Source of the DNA: Microcaldota archaeon
Lineage (GTDB): Archaea > Micrarchaeota > Micrarchaeia > Anstonellales > Bilamarchaeaceae
Reading direction: 5' to 3'
Length of the DNA: 14,144 bases
NCBI GenBank assembly: GCA_030666035.1
Contig: DAOUYQ010000004.1
Coordinates: 1 to 14,144, forward strand
The notes below the pieces were generated by a model. That model was not told where the DNA came from. It saw only the letters and a program-made list of their open reading frames with translations, and did not search any database. Below are positions 7,720 to 13,978 of the stretch, piece by piece (position 1 is the first letter of the stretch; each line of letters starts with the position of its first letter). The position numbers and the translations under genes are program-made.

Positions 7720-7812
7720 CCTATTCCGCTTTTTGCAGAAGCGTAAACCCCCCCTAGGCCATAAAGCCCGAGCGAAGGAGGGTTTTATGAGCAGAACACG
7801 CTAAGGAATAGG
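7720..7812. repeat. 93-nt imperfect inverted repeat (possible structured RNA)
   Basis: The ends CCTATTCC (7720-7727) and GGAATAGG (7805-7812) are perfect 8-bp complements. Inside, TTTTGC (7731-7736) pairs with GCAGAA (7791-7796), and TAAACCC (7744-7750) pairs with GGGTTTTA (7780-7787, one bulged T), continuing with C-G pairs towards an apical region around GGCC/GCCC. The whole can fold as a rod with asymmetric internal loops of 3/8 and 7/3 nt. It contains no ORF of note and lies between the MscS start (7683) and tRNA-Ala. Not recognised as a known RNA family. Confidence 0.5.
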
Positions 7813-7827
7813 CATAAAACAAGAAGG

Positions 7828-7876
7828 TAGCGTAACACGGTGTTTTTTGACAATTTTTGCACTAGCTTAACACGGT
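7828..7876. repeat. Two 14-nt direct repeats, 35 bp apart
   Basis: TAGCGTAACACGGT (7828-7841) and TAGCTTAACACGGT (7863-7876) differ at one base. The core AACACG also occurs at 7795-7800, inside the neighbouring inverted repeat. The stretch between them is T-rich. They lie 3' of tRNA-Ala and 5' of the MscS promoter on the minus strand. They could be protein-binding sites or remnants of a duplicated tRNA flank. Confidence 0.5.
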
Positions 7877-7879
7877 TAT

Positions 7880-7886
7880 AAAAATT
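7880..7886 (-). terminator. T-run after tRNA-Ala
   Basis: On the minus strand the tRNA 3' end is followed within a few bases by AATTTTTA, a five-T run of the kind that ends archaeal transcripts. No stem precedes it other than the tRNA itself. Confidence 0.4.
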
Positions 7887-7888
7887 GA

Positions 7889-7960
7889 TGGACTTGGGGG
7901 GAGTCGCACCCCCGGCCTCTCCCATGCCAAGGGAGCGCTCTACTACTGAGCTACAAGCCC
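7889..7960 (-). tRNA. tRNA-Ala (anticodon GGC)
   Basis: 72-nt cloverleaf read on the minus strand. Acceptor GGGCTTG pairs with CAAGTCC, including G3-U70, the alanine identity pair; discriminator is A73; CCA is not encoded. D-stem GCTC/GAGC with the 7-nt loop AGTAGTA; anticodon stem CTCCC/GGGAG with loop TTGGCAT, giving anticodon GGC (codons GCC/GCU); five-base variable loop AGGCC with C48 able to pair with G15; T-stem GGGGG/CCCCC with loop TGCGACT. All stems are fully paired. No intron. Oddities: the D-loop has A where G18 is expected, and the T-loop has G where U55 is expected, while G19, C56, T54 and A58 are kept. Identity is certain from anticodon plus G3-U70. Confidence 0.97.
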
Positions 7961-7963
7961 TAG

Positions 7964-7987
7964 GAACAAAATTAATAGATTTTGTTC
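7964..7987. repeat. 9-bp perfect inverted repeat just upstream of tRNA-Ala
   Basis: GAACAAAAT (7964-7972) and ATTTTGTTC (7979-7987) are perfect complements separated by TAATAG. The repeat begins four bases before the 5' end of the mature tRNA. If transcribed on the minus strand it would form a hairpin in the tRNA precursor or at the 3' end of the LSm mRNA; as DNA it could be a dyad site. Confidence 0.65.
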
Positions 7988-7990
7988 GCT

Positions 7991-8012
7991 TTGGAAATTT
8001 TTAAATTTCCAA
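7991..8012 (-). promoter_or_regulatory. Palindrome enclosing the likely TATA box of tRNA-Ala
   Basis: TTGGAAATTT (7991-8000) and AAATTTCCAA (8003-8012) form a perfect 10-bp inverted repeat around a TT centre. On the minus strand it reads GGAAA (BRE-like) directly followed by TTTAAAAA, centred near 8001. That predicts a transcription start near 7975, about 15 nt before the mature tRNA end. The symmetry may simply reflect BRE-TATA on both strands, or a repressor site. Confidence 0.55.
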
Positions 8013-8020
8013 TCAAGAAC

Positions 8021-8028
8021 AAAAAAAA
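8021..8028 (-). terminator. T8 run downstream of the LSm gene
   Basis: Eight consecutive T residues on the minus strand, 12 bases after the LSm stop codon and shortly after another T-rich patch (8036-8041 read as A on that strand). Runs of T alone can end archaeal transcription. Confidence 0.5.
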
Positions 8029-8040
8029 TGCATTCTTTTT

Positions 8041-8265
8041 TCAGGATGGGGAAATGTAGACCACGCTATCTCCACGAAGGAGGCAGGTACCGATTCCCTG
8101 CTTCACTTCCCCTTTTTCAAGCTGTTCCGCTTTATCAAGCACAAGGTTCATGTGCACATCATATGCAACAAGAGTCCCACGAAATGTGACTCCACCTTTC
8201 AGACCAATAACGACCGTGTTGTTCAGGGCATTATTCAAAATATCAAAAGGTCTTTTCTCTCCCAT
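8041..8265 (-). CDS. LSm/Sm-like archaeal RNA-binding protein (SmAP)
   Basis: 74-aa Sm-fold protein expected to form a homoheptameric ring that binds U-rich RNA. The Sm1 motif is at about 17-48 (VVIGLKGGVTFRGTLVAYD, then HMNLVLDKAE), with the RNA-binding D35-x-H-M-N39 loop; Sm2 is at about 58-72 with the RGDSVVYIS consensus. Typical length for archaeal SmAP1. ATG 8265 is preceded by GGTG (8273-8276, minus strand) with a seven-base spacer. In many archaea this gene is paired with ribosomal protein L37e; here the downstream neighbour is tRNA-Ala and the upstream one an ankyrin protein. A T8 run follows the stop. Confidence 0.96.
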   Translation of the reverse strand: MGEKRPFDILNNALNNTVVIGLKGGVTFRGTLVAYDVHMNLVLDKAEQLEKGEVKQGIGTCLLRGDSVVYISPS

Positions 8266-8272
8266 CTTAATA

Positions 8273-8315
8273 CACCTATTTTAATGAGATAACCTTCTAT
8301 CGAAGTCTTTTTAAA
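8273..8315 (-). promoter_or_regulatory. LSm promoter and ribosome-binding site
   Basis: On the minus strand CTTTAAAAAGA (8307-8317 region) forms a TATA box, predicting a start near 8285 and a leader of about 20 nt that carries GGTG at 8273-8276. This makes LSm independently transcribed despite following the ankyrin gene by only 73 nt. Confidence 0.5.
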
Positions 8316-8338
8316 GCCGATTTACCGGGCCAAGAAAG

Positions 8339-8770
8339 CTATTTGGGAATATGTGCCAGTCCACGCCTTCTGAAAAGAGAGATTACCTCCTCCTGCCCCC
8401 ATGTTTTGGCAATTTCATATGCGGTTGCATTTCCATGGCCCCTTAGGCAGGAATCTGCGCCAAAATCAAGCAAAAGGTCTGCAAAATGCGCTTTTCCCCT
8501 GCGGGCGGCAATCATTAGCGCAGTAAAATTAATGCTGCCCTCTCTTGCATTCGGGTCGGCGCCCTCCCGCAGCAATTCACTGATCCGCTTCAAATCCATA
8601 GAGCTGCTTACGGTTCGCAGGAGCTTCCTGTCAAGGGTTTGGGCCTGCTCCAGGCTCATTTCTGCGCGCTGCCCAGTGTACATTGTGCGCACGCAAAGCC
8701 TTTCTCCTATCCTCTCCATGCGGGGCTGCCAGGGTGTGGCCCCCTGCGCTTTCCTAGAAACAGGCCTCAT
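8339..8770 (-). CDS. Small ankyrin-repeat protein
   Basis: 143-aa protein with about three ankyrin units in its C-terminal two thirds: residues 47-75 (ending ELLREGADPNAR), 80-112 (NFTALMIAARRGKAHFADLL then FGAD) and 113-139 (NATAYEIAKTWGQEEVISLF). The recurring TALMIAA and LL..GAD patterns are diagnostic. The first 45 residues are basic, with no membrane helix, so it is probably cytosolic. Ankyrin repeats bind protein partners; the partner is unknown. It follows trkA by 34 nt but seems to have its own box, so operon membership is uncertain. Too few repeats to form a long solenoid. The ATG is the first available and fits a leaderless start. Confidence 0.85.
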   Translation of the reverse strand: MRPVSRKAQGATPWQPRMERIGERLCVRTMYTGQRAEMSLEQAQTLDRKLLRTVSSSMDLKRISELLREGADPNAREGSINFTALMIAARRGKAHFADLLLDFGADSCLRGHGNATAYEIAKTWGQEEVISLFRRRGLAHIPK

Positions 8771-8790
8771 GAAAAAATAAGGAAGAGTTT

Positions 8791-8803
8791 GTTTTTTAAT
8801 ATG
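8791..8803 (-). promoter_or_regulatory. TATA-like box for the ankyrin gene
   Basis: CATATTAAAAAAC on the minus strand, between the trkA stop and the ankyrin ATG, is centred about 27 bp before that ATG. This fits a leaderless transcript and means the ankyrin gene can be expressed apart from trkHA. Confidence 0.45.
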
Positions 8804-8804
8804 T

Positions 8805-9416
8805 TTACTTGGGGTTATGCTTCACATAAACTATCTTCATGCCCTTCTTGAGCACAAGATCCGGGGAAGCGGGCTGGAATTGCTCTCCATCATAGATTGC
8901 AGCAATTGTTGCTTTTTCCTTCTTGGATGCATCTGCAATGCTCTTCCCATCCAGGCTTCCGGAAACCTCCTTCTCAAGCATCTCAATCTGGGAAAACTGC
9001 GGGTCCAGGAGAAGGGTGATTACAGGGTGCATTACCATGCTGGCAAGCTCGCGCGCAAGAGTCCATTCGGGGAGGAGGGGCTCCACACCCAGGCGCTGCA
9101 TCAGTTTGGAGTATTTGGGCTCTGATGCGCGGCAGATTACCCTTTTGCATTTTGCATGCTTTGCATAAAGCGCAATCAGGAAATTTGCTTCCTCATGGCC
9201 TGTGACTGCAAAAATAAAATCGGCCTCGCCCAGCTTCAGCTCATCCAGAAGCTCCGGGTCTGTAGTGTCCCCGCATATTACATGAAAATTGGATTCGCTT
9301 GCGAGCCTGTCGCATACGTCTTTGTTTATCTCCACAATTGTAACATCATGCTTCTTCTCCAGGAAAGTTGCAAGGTTTGTTCCAACCCTTCCGGCGCCAA
9401 ATATCAAAAGTTTCAT
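8805..9416 (-). CDS. trkA: Trk potassium uptake regulatory subunit TrkA (single RCK unit)
   Basis: 203-aa cytoplasmic RCK/KTN protein that gates the TrkH translocator in response to nucleotide (NAD(H), ATP or ADP in known members). Rossmann motif GAGRVG at 7-12, acidic Glu29 at the end of strand 2 for ribose binding, and CGDTTDPELL at 48-57, a common TrkA segment. The RCK_C domain covers about 143-200 (GKSIADAS, then VLKKGMKIVYV). It has one RCK_N/RCK_C unit, as in archaeal and Gram-positive TrkA/KtrA, against two in E. coli TrkA. It starts two bases after the trkH stop, with GAGGAGAT just upstream inside the trkH end, so the two are co-transcribed and probably coupled. Confidence 0.95.
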   Translation of the reverse strand: MKLLIFGAGRVGTNLATFLEKKHDVTIVEINKDVCDRLASESNFHVICGDTTDPELLDELKLGEADFIFAVTGHEEANFLIALYAKHAKCKRVICRASEPKYSKLMQRLGVEPLLPEWTLARELASMVMHPVITLLLDPQFSQIEMLEKEVSGSLDGKSIADASKKEKATIAAIYDGEQFQPASPDLVLKKGMKIVYVKHNPK

Positions 9417-9418
9417 AT

Positions 9419-10870
9419 TTATCTCCTCAATAGGAATTTTATTAATGCGAGACTCGGAAAAATCTCGATACGACCTAAATACATCAGTGCAATTAAAAAT
9501 ATTTTCGTTCCCTCAGCCATTGGGGGAATTGGGAGCACTGCAAGCCCTACATTGCCAATTGCCGAGGCAATCATGAACATTGAGGCCTCAAGTTCATAAT
9601 CAATTGCAACAAACACCCCGCATCCAAAAAGAAAAAGGAGTATATATGCAAATATAAAAGTAGAGCTCTCTACCAGGGAATCTTCGCTTATTGCTTCCCC
9701 ATTTATCTTCACTACCTGCACTGAGCCTGTGGGCAGGAATGCTGCCCGTATATTGCGCAGGATGGATTTGAGCAGTACAAGTATCCTCCGCAACTTAATG
9801 CCTCCTGTTGTGGAACCCATCATGCCCCCCATAAGCATCAGGAGTATGAGGATATACTGGGGGAATGCGTGCATAATGGAGAGGTCCCCGATTGCAAAGC
9901 CTCCGCATGCAATTGCAGAAATGGAATTCAGGAAGGTATTGTAGATATCTTCCTGGCTCACAAAATAAATAAGCGAAATCGCAGAAACTGTGAGGAGGAC
10001 GTAGAATATAAATTCTTCATCCAAAAGGGCTTGCTTTATTTTTCCTTTTGCAATTTTTCGGTAGAAGAGGAAGCTGGTTGCACCTCCAAACATCAGGAGG
10101 GCAAGCGCAAACTGCTGGTAGTTGCTAAAGTCGTATGAATCAAATGGGAAAAACCCTCCATTGGAAATTCCCGCAAAAGTAAGGTTTACTGTATTAAATA
10201 CATCAAAACCCATTACATAAAGCAGTGCGATTCCAAGTAGTGTAAGAACCAGGTAGGTGCCCCAAATGCTTCCTGCTGCCTTATTTATTCCTACGTCCGT
10301 ACTGGCGCGGCCCTCTGCTTTGAGGAAATGCCTTGCTTCCCTTCCTTTCATCACTGTGAGCATCAAAATTACAATTCCCAAACCTCCAACCCATTGAGTT
10401 ACGCTCCGGTAGAGGATTATGCTAGGCGGAAGCCCGTCAATTGTGGGAATGGCAGAAAGGCCTGTGGAGGTCCACCCGGAAATGCTCTCGAAATATGCAT
10501 CCACTATGCTAAATTCATATGCAAGGTACGGAATCATGCAAATTGCCGGGATTATCAGCCATGCGGCTGATACAAGCGCAAGAATCTGCCCTAGCCTGAG
10601 CTCTGCAACTTCCTCCCGCATCTTTTCCATATTAATAAGCTGGGTGTAATTGAAGGGCGTATCGCTCTGAAAGAGGGAAAGGGCAAAATTTTTCACATTC
10701 TGGAAAAGGTGCTGCAGGAGCTGGGGCACTGCGGGAAGTGCCAGCAAAAGAATTGTAAACGCAATTGTTTCCCATGCCCCATCCTCGAGATATAAGCTGT
10801 AGCCTAAGGGGATTAAGAGGGGCAGGGATGCATAAAACATCAAAACTGTAAGGCGCTTCAGGAACAGCAT
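9419..10870 (-). CDS. trkH: Trk potassium uptake membrane subunit TrkH
   Basis: 483-aa polytopic membrane protein of the TrkH/KtrB superfamily, which imports K+ through a pore built from four pseudo-repeats. The four selectivity-filter loops are visible: STGLS (135-139), SNGGF (236-240), ACGGF (321-325) and GNVGL (439-443), each with the conserved glycine. The family motif GSTTGGIKLRRI lies at 352-363 and the C-terminal GRIEIFP at 466-472. About ten membrane helices; length is the same as E. coli TrkH (483 aa). It is the first gene of the trkH-trkA operon. A TATA-like box centred 26 bp before the ATG suggests a leaderless message; there is no ribosome-binding site. Confidence 0.96.
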   Translation of the reverse strand: MLFLKRLTVLMFYASLPLLIPLGYSLYLEDGAWETIAFTILLLALPAVPQLLQHLFQNVKNFALSLFQSDTPFNYTQLINMEKMREEVAELRLGQILALVSAAWLIIPAICMIPYLAYEFSIVDAYFESISGWTSTGLSAIPTIDGLPPSIILYRSVTQWVGGLGIVILMLTVMKGREARHFLKAEGRASTDVGINKAAGSIWGTYLVLTLLGIALLYVMGFDVFNTVNLTFAGISNGGFFPFDSYDFSNYQQFALALLMFGGATSFLFYRKIAKGKIKQALLDEEFIFYVLLTVSAISLIYFVSQEDIYNTFLNSISAIACGGFAIGDLSIMHAFPQYILILLMLMGGMMGSTTGGIKLRRILVLLKSILRNIRAAFLPTGSVQVVKINGEAISEDSLVESSTFIFAYILLFLFGCGVFVAIDYELEASMFMIASAIGNVGLAVLPIPPMAEGTKIFLIALMYLGRIEIFPSLALIKFLLRR

Positions 10871-10890
10871 TGGAAAACTCTAGCAGTTTA

Positions 10891-10901
10891 ATATTTTTAT
10901 A
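10891..10901 (-). promoter_or_regulatory. TATA box for trkHA
   Basis: GTATAAAAATATT on the minus strand, centred at about 10896, is 26 bp before the trkH ATG, the standard archaeal TATA-to-start spacing, so transcription should begin at the ATG. Confidence 0.6.
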
Positions 10902-10951
10902 CCTACCCATTAATCCTAGAATTGGAGAAATCAAAAATTGGGTTTAGCCAT

Positions 10952-10963
10952 AAGCTTAAATAC
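10952..10963 (+). promoter_or_regulatory. TATA box for the orphan membrane-protein gene
   Basis: AGCTTAAATACT, close to the archaeal TTTAWATA consensus, is centred about 28 bp before the ATG at 10987; this predicts a near-leaderless transcript. It and the trkH box share the 116-nt divergent intergenic region. Confidence 0.55.
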
Positions 10964-10986
10964 TTTTTACCACTAAAATACACCTA

Positions 10987-11943
10987 ATGGGAGTAAAGGG
11001 AAGAGCCCTTGTTTTTTCTGCCGCACTTCTTGCAGCTTCAGCAATGTATGGAAAGCAGCGCTTTGATGCATCCAGGTATAAAACTCAGTGCGAGCACCTC
11101 CCGGGAATATGCATATACGGGGAGGGGGGCCCTGCCCGCGCCAGGCTTTCACTAAAGGGAAACCCTAGAACAAGAATGGAAAAAAGGCTGCGGATAAAAG
11201 TTGGGGATGGATCCCTGTCTGTAACCGGGATATATACTTCCAATGGAGAATGGCCCAGAACAGTGGTGCTTGAGGATGGGCACGGGACTATCAGCTGCAA
11301 AAATGGGCCCGGGCAACCGGTCCAGATAGTGCTCAGTGCCGAAAAAACGCTTGCTATGAAAGGCGTTAAAGGTGGCTTTGGGCCACTGCGAACTGGAGAA
11401 GCTGCAATCTTAGGCATACAAGAGATATTTGGGGAACCCGCTCCAATTTCAATTGATTGTGAAAAAATAGGGGGCTCTTTGGGAGAAACCCCTCACCATA
11501 TGCCTAAAAAGAAAAGGAGGATGGGGAAGCGGTGGCGGGAATTAGTTCAATTGCAGCAAACTGCACTTGGCCTGGAAAAAAAGATTGGTGGCGCTGCAGA
11601 AGCTAAAAATACATATGATGAATGCAGCATTGAAGCTGCAAAATGGCATTTGGCAAAGGCACTGCGGTCCCAGGGCATTAAGCCATTGAAGAGGGCGATT
11701 TCACATTCAAGATATGTGGTTGCGGAGCTGGAGAATGATTTGCCTCCTGTTAGGTTCAAGAGCCAATTCTGGAGGGGATGGGATGTGGCATTTGCCCTTG
11801 GCATGTTTGCTGGAATCGTATTAGCAATTTCAAATATTGGCAATAGCATACTGTGGAGCTTGCAAATGGCCAGAAGAAAAGAGGATGAAGAAGCTGCCAA
11901 AAAATGCCCTCCTGCCCCTGGGAGTTCCAGGAATGCAAAATAA
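10987..11943 (+). CDS. Unrecognised protein with N- and C-terminal membrane segments
   Basis: 318-aa protein I do not recognise. An N-terminal hydrophobic segment (7-21) is a signal peptide or anchor, and a second at about 266-292 (VAFALGMFAGIVLAISNIG) is followed by a basic, charged tail (MARRKEDEEAAKK). The middle has a beta-rich region with four Cys (35, 42, 104, 158), which could form disulfides outside the cell, then a strongly basic linker KKKRRMGKR at 173-181 and an alpha-helical section with one Cys (213). The topology suggests an external domain with a short cytosolic tail. The start codon fits the TATA position. Its stop lies two bases from the stop of the convergent EcfT gene. Coding is supported by codon pattern and promoter, not by homology. 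Confidence 0.7.
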   Translation: MGVKGRALVFSAALLAASAMYGKQRFDASRYKTQCEHLPGICIYGEGGPARARLSLKGNPRTRMEKRLRIKVGDGSLSVTGIYTSNGEWPRTVVLEDGHGTISCKNGPGQPVQIVLSAEKTLAMKGVKGGFGPLRTGEAAILGIQEIFGEPAPISIDCEKIGGSLGETPHHMPKKKRRMGKRWRELVQLQQTALGLEKKIGGAAEAKNTYDECSIEAAKWHLAKALRSQGIKPLKRAISHSRYVVAELENDLPPVRFKSQFWRGWDVAFALGMFAGIVLAISNIGNSILWSLQMARRKEDEEAAKKCPPAPGSSRNAK

Positions 11944-11945
11944 GA

Positions 11946-12488
11946 TTATTCCTCTTTTTCCGGAGAAGGGGACCATCCCCTGCTCTCTATTGAGATTGCA
12001 AGCATTCTTGCCCTTATGAATACAAAATCCAGGAGGGGCATTATGAATGCCCATGGGCTTTTCCCGCCCCTGCTTCTTTGTGCAATTCCTATTGCCTGCG
12101 CTTTTCTTCCCATTATGCGGGAATATGGAATGGAAATGGAGAGCATAAATGCAAAATCCCTGGGCACATGAAAGGATTCCAGTGTTTCCATCAATTCCTG
12201 CATGGAGCTGGCGGAGAAATATGTATACACTGGAAGGACAATGGAGATTGCGCGGAATGCAGTGAGTATTCCATGCTCAATTCCCAAACCAAGAATTATT
12301 CCTGCAACCGCCATGGAAAGTGCAAAGAGGATTGTTGCTGCAAGTGCGGCTGCTATGCTAAGCCTGTTTAAGGCTGCCCAGAGAAGAAGGAGCAAAAATG
12401 CGAGCGGAGCATACTCTATGGGCGTGAGGATTGCAGCTGCAACCAACACGAGGGCAACAATCAATCCGCTTTTCCCTTTAAGCTCCAT
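11946..12488 (-). CDS. ecfT: ECF transporter membrane component EcfT (CbiQ family)
   Basis: 180-aa membrane protein that couples the ATPase to the substrate-binding S subunit. Four to five hydrophobic helices are followed by the two coupling-helix signatures of EcfT: AQRSRG at 136-141 and AISIESRG at 164-171, whose Arg residues contact the ATPase grooves. It is shorter than the usual 230-270 aa, mostly at the N-terminal membrane part. ATG 12488 is inside the ATPase gene (28-nt overlap) and is supported by GGTGA eight bases upstream. It is the last gene of the S-A-T operon; its stop nearly abuts that of the convergent orphan gene. Confidence 0.92.
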   Translation of the reverse strand: MELKGKSGLIVALVLVAAAILTPIEYAPLAFLLLLLWAALNRLSIAAALAATILFALSMAVAGIILGLGIEHGILTAFRAISIVLPVYTYFSASSMQELMETLESFHVPRDFAFMLSISIPYSRIMGRKAQAIGIAQRSRGGKSPWAFIMPLLDFVFIRARMLAISIESRGWSPSPEKEE

Positions 12489-13192
12489 GGAATTTTCACC
12501 CCTGCCTTTTTCACTTCTGCTTTGGAGAACACCTCTTCCTCCCCAAATGCCACCTGCATTCCCCCATCCAGAATAAGGAACTTATCCGCAAGGGAGAGCA
12601 GCAGGTCTGTATTGTGGTCAACAACTACTATTGTTTTTCCGGATTCGCGCAGCTCCCCGAGTGTCTGGTACACTTCCACTGATGTGCGGTAATCCAGGCT
12701 TGCAGTAGGCTCATCAAGGAGAAGTATTTCCGGCTCCATTGCAAGCACAGATGCAAGTGCGAGTTTCTGCTTCTGCCCGTGTGAAAGCTCAAAGGGGTCA
12801 TCGTCCTTCCGGTTCCAGAGCCTGACCCTGTTTAGTGCATTTTCAACTTTCTCTTCGAGAATTGCCCCGGAATGCCCATAGTTCCTGAGCCCAAACTGCA
12901 CCTCATCATATACTGTTCTGGAAAAAATCTGGTCGTTGGGGTCCTGAAAAACAATTCCTACGTCTTTTCGGAGATTTTTGTCGTTTGGGCCACCATTCAC
13001 TTTAAGGCTCCCGGAAACCTTTCCTTTCTTTAATGCAGGAATTATGCTTTTTATGCAATAGAGGAGGGAGGTTTTGCCTGAGCCCATGCTGCCTGAAATC
13101 CCCAAAGCTTCGCCTTTGCCTATGCCAAAACTAAGGTTGCGGAGAATCTGCCTCTCCTTGATTTTGAGGGAAAGGGAATCTGCAATTATCAT
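12461..13192 (-). CDS. ecfA: ECF transporter ATPase (EcfA/CbiO type)
   Basis: 243-aa ABC ATPase that powers the ECF importer. Walker A GSMGSGKT (34-41), Q-loop VFQDPNDQIF (81-90), which is the form typical of EcfA/CbiO ATPases, signature LSHGQKQ (136-142), Walker B ILLLDE (156-161) with catalytic Glu161, D-loop SLD, and switch His193 in VVDHN. All catalytic residues are present. Only one ATPase gene is in the operon, so it presumably works as a homodimer. The LSHGQ signature replaces the usual LSGGQ, as in several EcfA proteins. It starts on the base next to the S-component stop; only a weak ribosome-binding site is visible, consistent with coupling. Confidence 0.96.
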   Translation of the reverse strand: MIIADSLSLKIKERQILRNLSFGIGKGEALGISGSMGSGKTSLLYCIKSIIPALKKGKVSGSLKVNGGPNDKNLRKDVGIVFQDPNDQIFSRTVYDEVQFGLRNYGHSGAILEEKVENALNRVRLWNRKDDDPFELSHGQKQKLALASVLAMEPEILLLDEPTASLDYRTSVEVYQTLGELRESGKTIVVVDHNTDLLLSLADKFLILDGGMQVAFGEEEVFSKAEVKKAGVKIPWSLKGKAD

Positions 13193-13942
13193 TTAGGAGT
13201 GCCTCTTCACAAGCCCAAAGTAATATGCTGGAATCCATGCAAATGCAAACTCAACTACTGACTGCAGGCAATTCCAGAAGAATATTACAAACCAGCCCAT
13301 CCCGCTTCCAAGCACCGGGAGCACCAGGTTATCCAGTGCACTCATAAACTCAGCAGGGCTTATGTGGAAAAATACCGGGCCTGCAAAGTAAAGGTTGGAG
13401 AGCGTCATTACTGTGCTTCTGGAGAGCGCAGCAAGCACAAGCGCAAGGACTGCAATCTTTGGAGAAGAAAGGTCCACCTTTCCCCCCCTGCTGGCCATCC
13501 AATACCCTAATACTGCAATAAATGCGAGCGGAAGAATGCCTGTTAGCAGTTCAAGCCCGGGCATGCTTGCAAATTGCGTTGCTATTCCAAAGAGGGCGAG
13601 CGTAATTAGGATTATGGCTACTGCACCAAGAAGCTCCCTGGAAACTGCCTTTTCATGTGCAATAAAATAGGGCACCACAATCATGGGAATTGTTGCAGCC
13701 ATCTTCATGAGTGCACCGATGTATCCTGTGGGGGAAGTGCCCAGGATTATTAGTGCAAGAAGTGCGAGCACCATCATGGCATACTCTGCACCGAATACGA
13801 AAAGCGCGATAAGCACCGGGACCGCGGCAAGGTCCACAGTCATTCCAAACCCGGTTGGAAACCCTAGTATCTCATTGGAGATTTGAAGGAAAAATGCGAG
13901 CGCTGCCAATAATGCGCAGGCAATCAGCTTGTAAGTTTTCAT
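13193..13942 (-). CDS. Putative ECF transporter substrate-binding S component
   Basis: 249-aa membrane protein heading the ECF operon. Six or more hydrophobic helices; residues 34-90 (VDLAAVPVLIALFVFG, then PTGYIGALMKMAATIPM) resemble the S-component pattern seen in riboflavin/RibU-like and related families, where an Asp-containing strand precedes a helix ending in FG. The identification rests on this pattern plus its place directly before EcfA and EcfT. It is longer than the typical 170-200 aa S component, with additional C-terminal helices (about 165-245). Substrate is unknown; riboflavin is only a suggestion. Basic residues at the end (VKRHS). The ATG fits a TATA box 28-30 bp upstream. Confidence 0.75.
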   Translation of the reverse strand: MKTYKLIACALLAALAFFLQISNEILGFPTGFGMTVDLAAVPVLIALFVFGAEYAMMVLALLALIILGTSPTGYIGALMKMAATIPMIVVPYFIAHEKAVSRELLGAVAIILITLALFGIATQFASMPGLELLTGILPLAFIAVLGYWMASRGGKVDLSSPKIAVLALVLAALSRSTVMTLSNLYFAGPVFFHISPAEFMSALDNLVLPVLGSGMGWFVIFFWNCLQSVVEFAFAWIPAYYFGLVKRHS

Positions 13943-13966
13943 AGAGATTAGTGTTGTTTGAGAGGC

Positions 13967-13978
13967 ATTTAAATATAT
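13967..13978 (-). promoter_or_regulatory. TATA box for the ECF operon
   Basis: ATATATTTAAATG on the minus strand, centred near 13971, precedes the S-component ATG (13942) by about 29 bp. The predicted start is only about 3 nt before the ATG, leaving no room for a riboswitch in the leader. Confidence 0.6.

Noticed and set aside
7720..7876. CRISPR-like array
   Set aside because: Only two exact-length repeats of 14 nt are present, with T-rich rather than unique spacers and no cas genes nearby.
12078..12371. 97-codon Cys-rich plus-strand ORF that looks like a metal-binding peptide
   Set aside because: It lies fully antisense to ecfT, which has clear family motifs; the Cys arise from reverse-complement Ala/Ile/Met codons.
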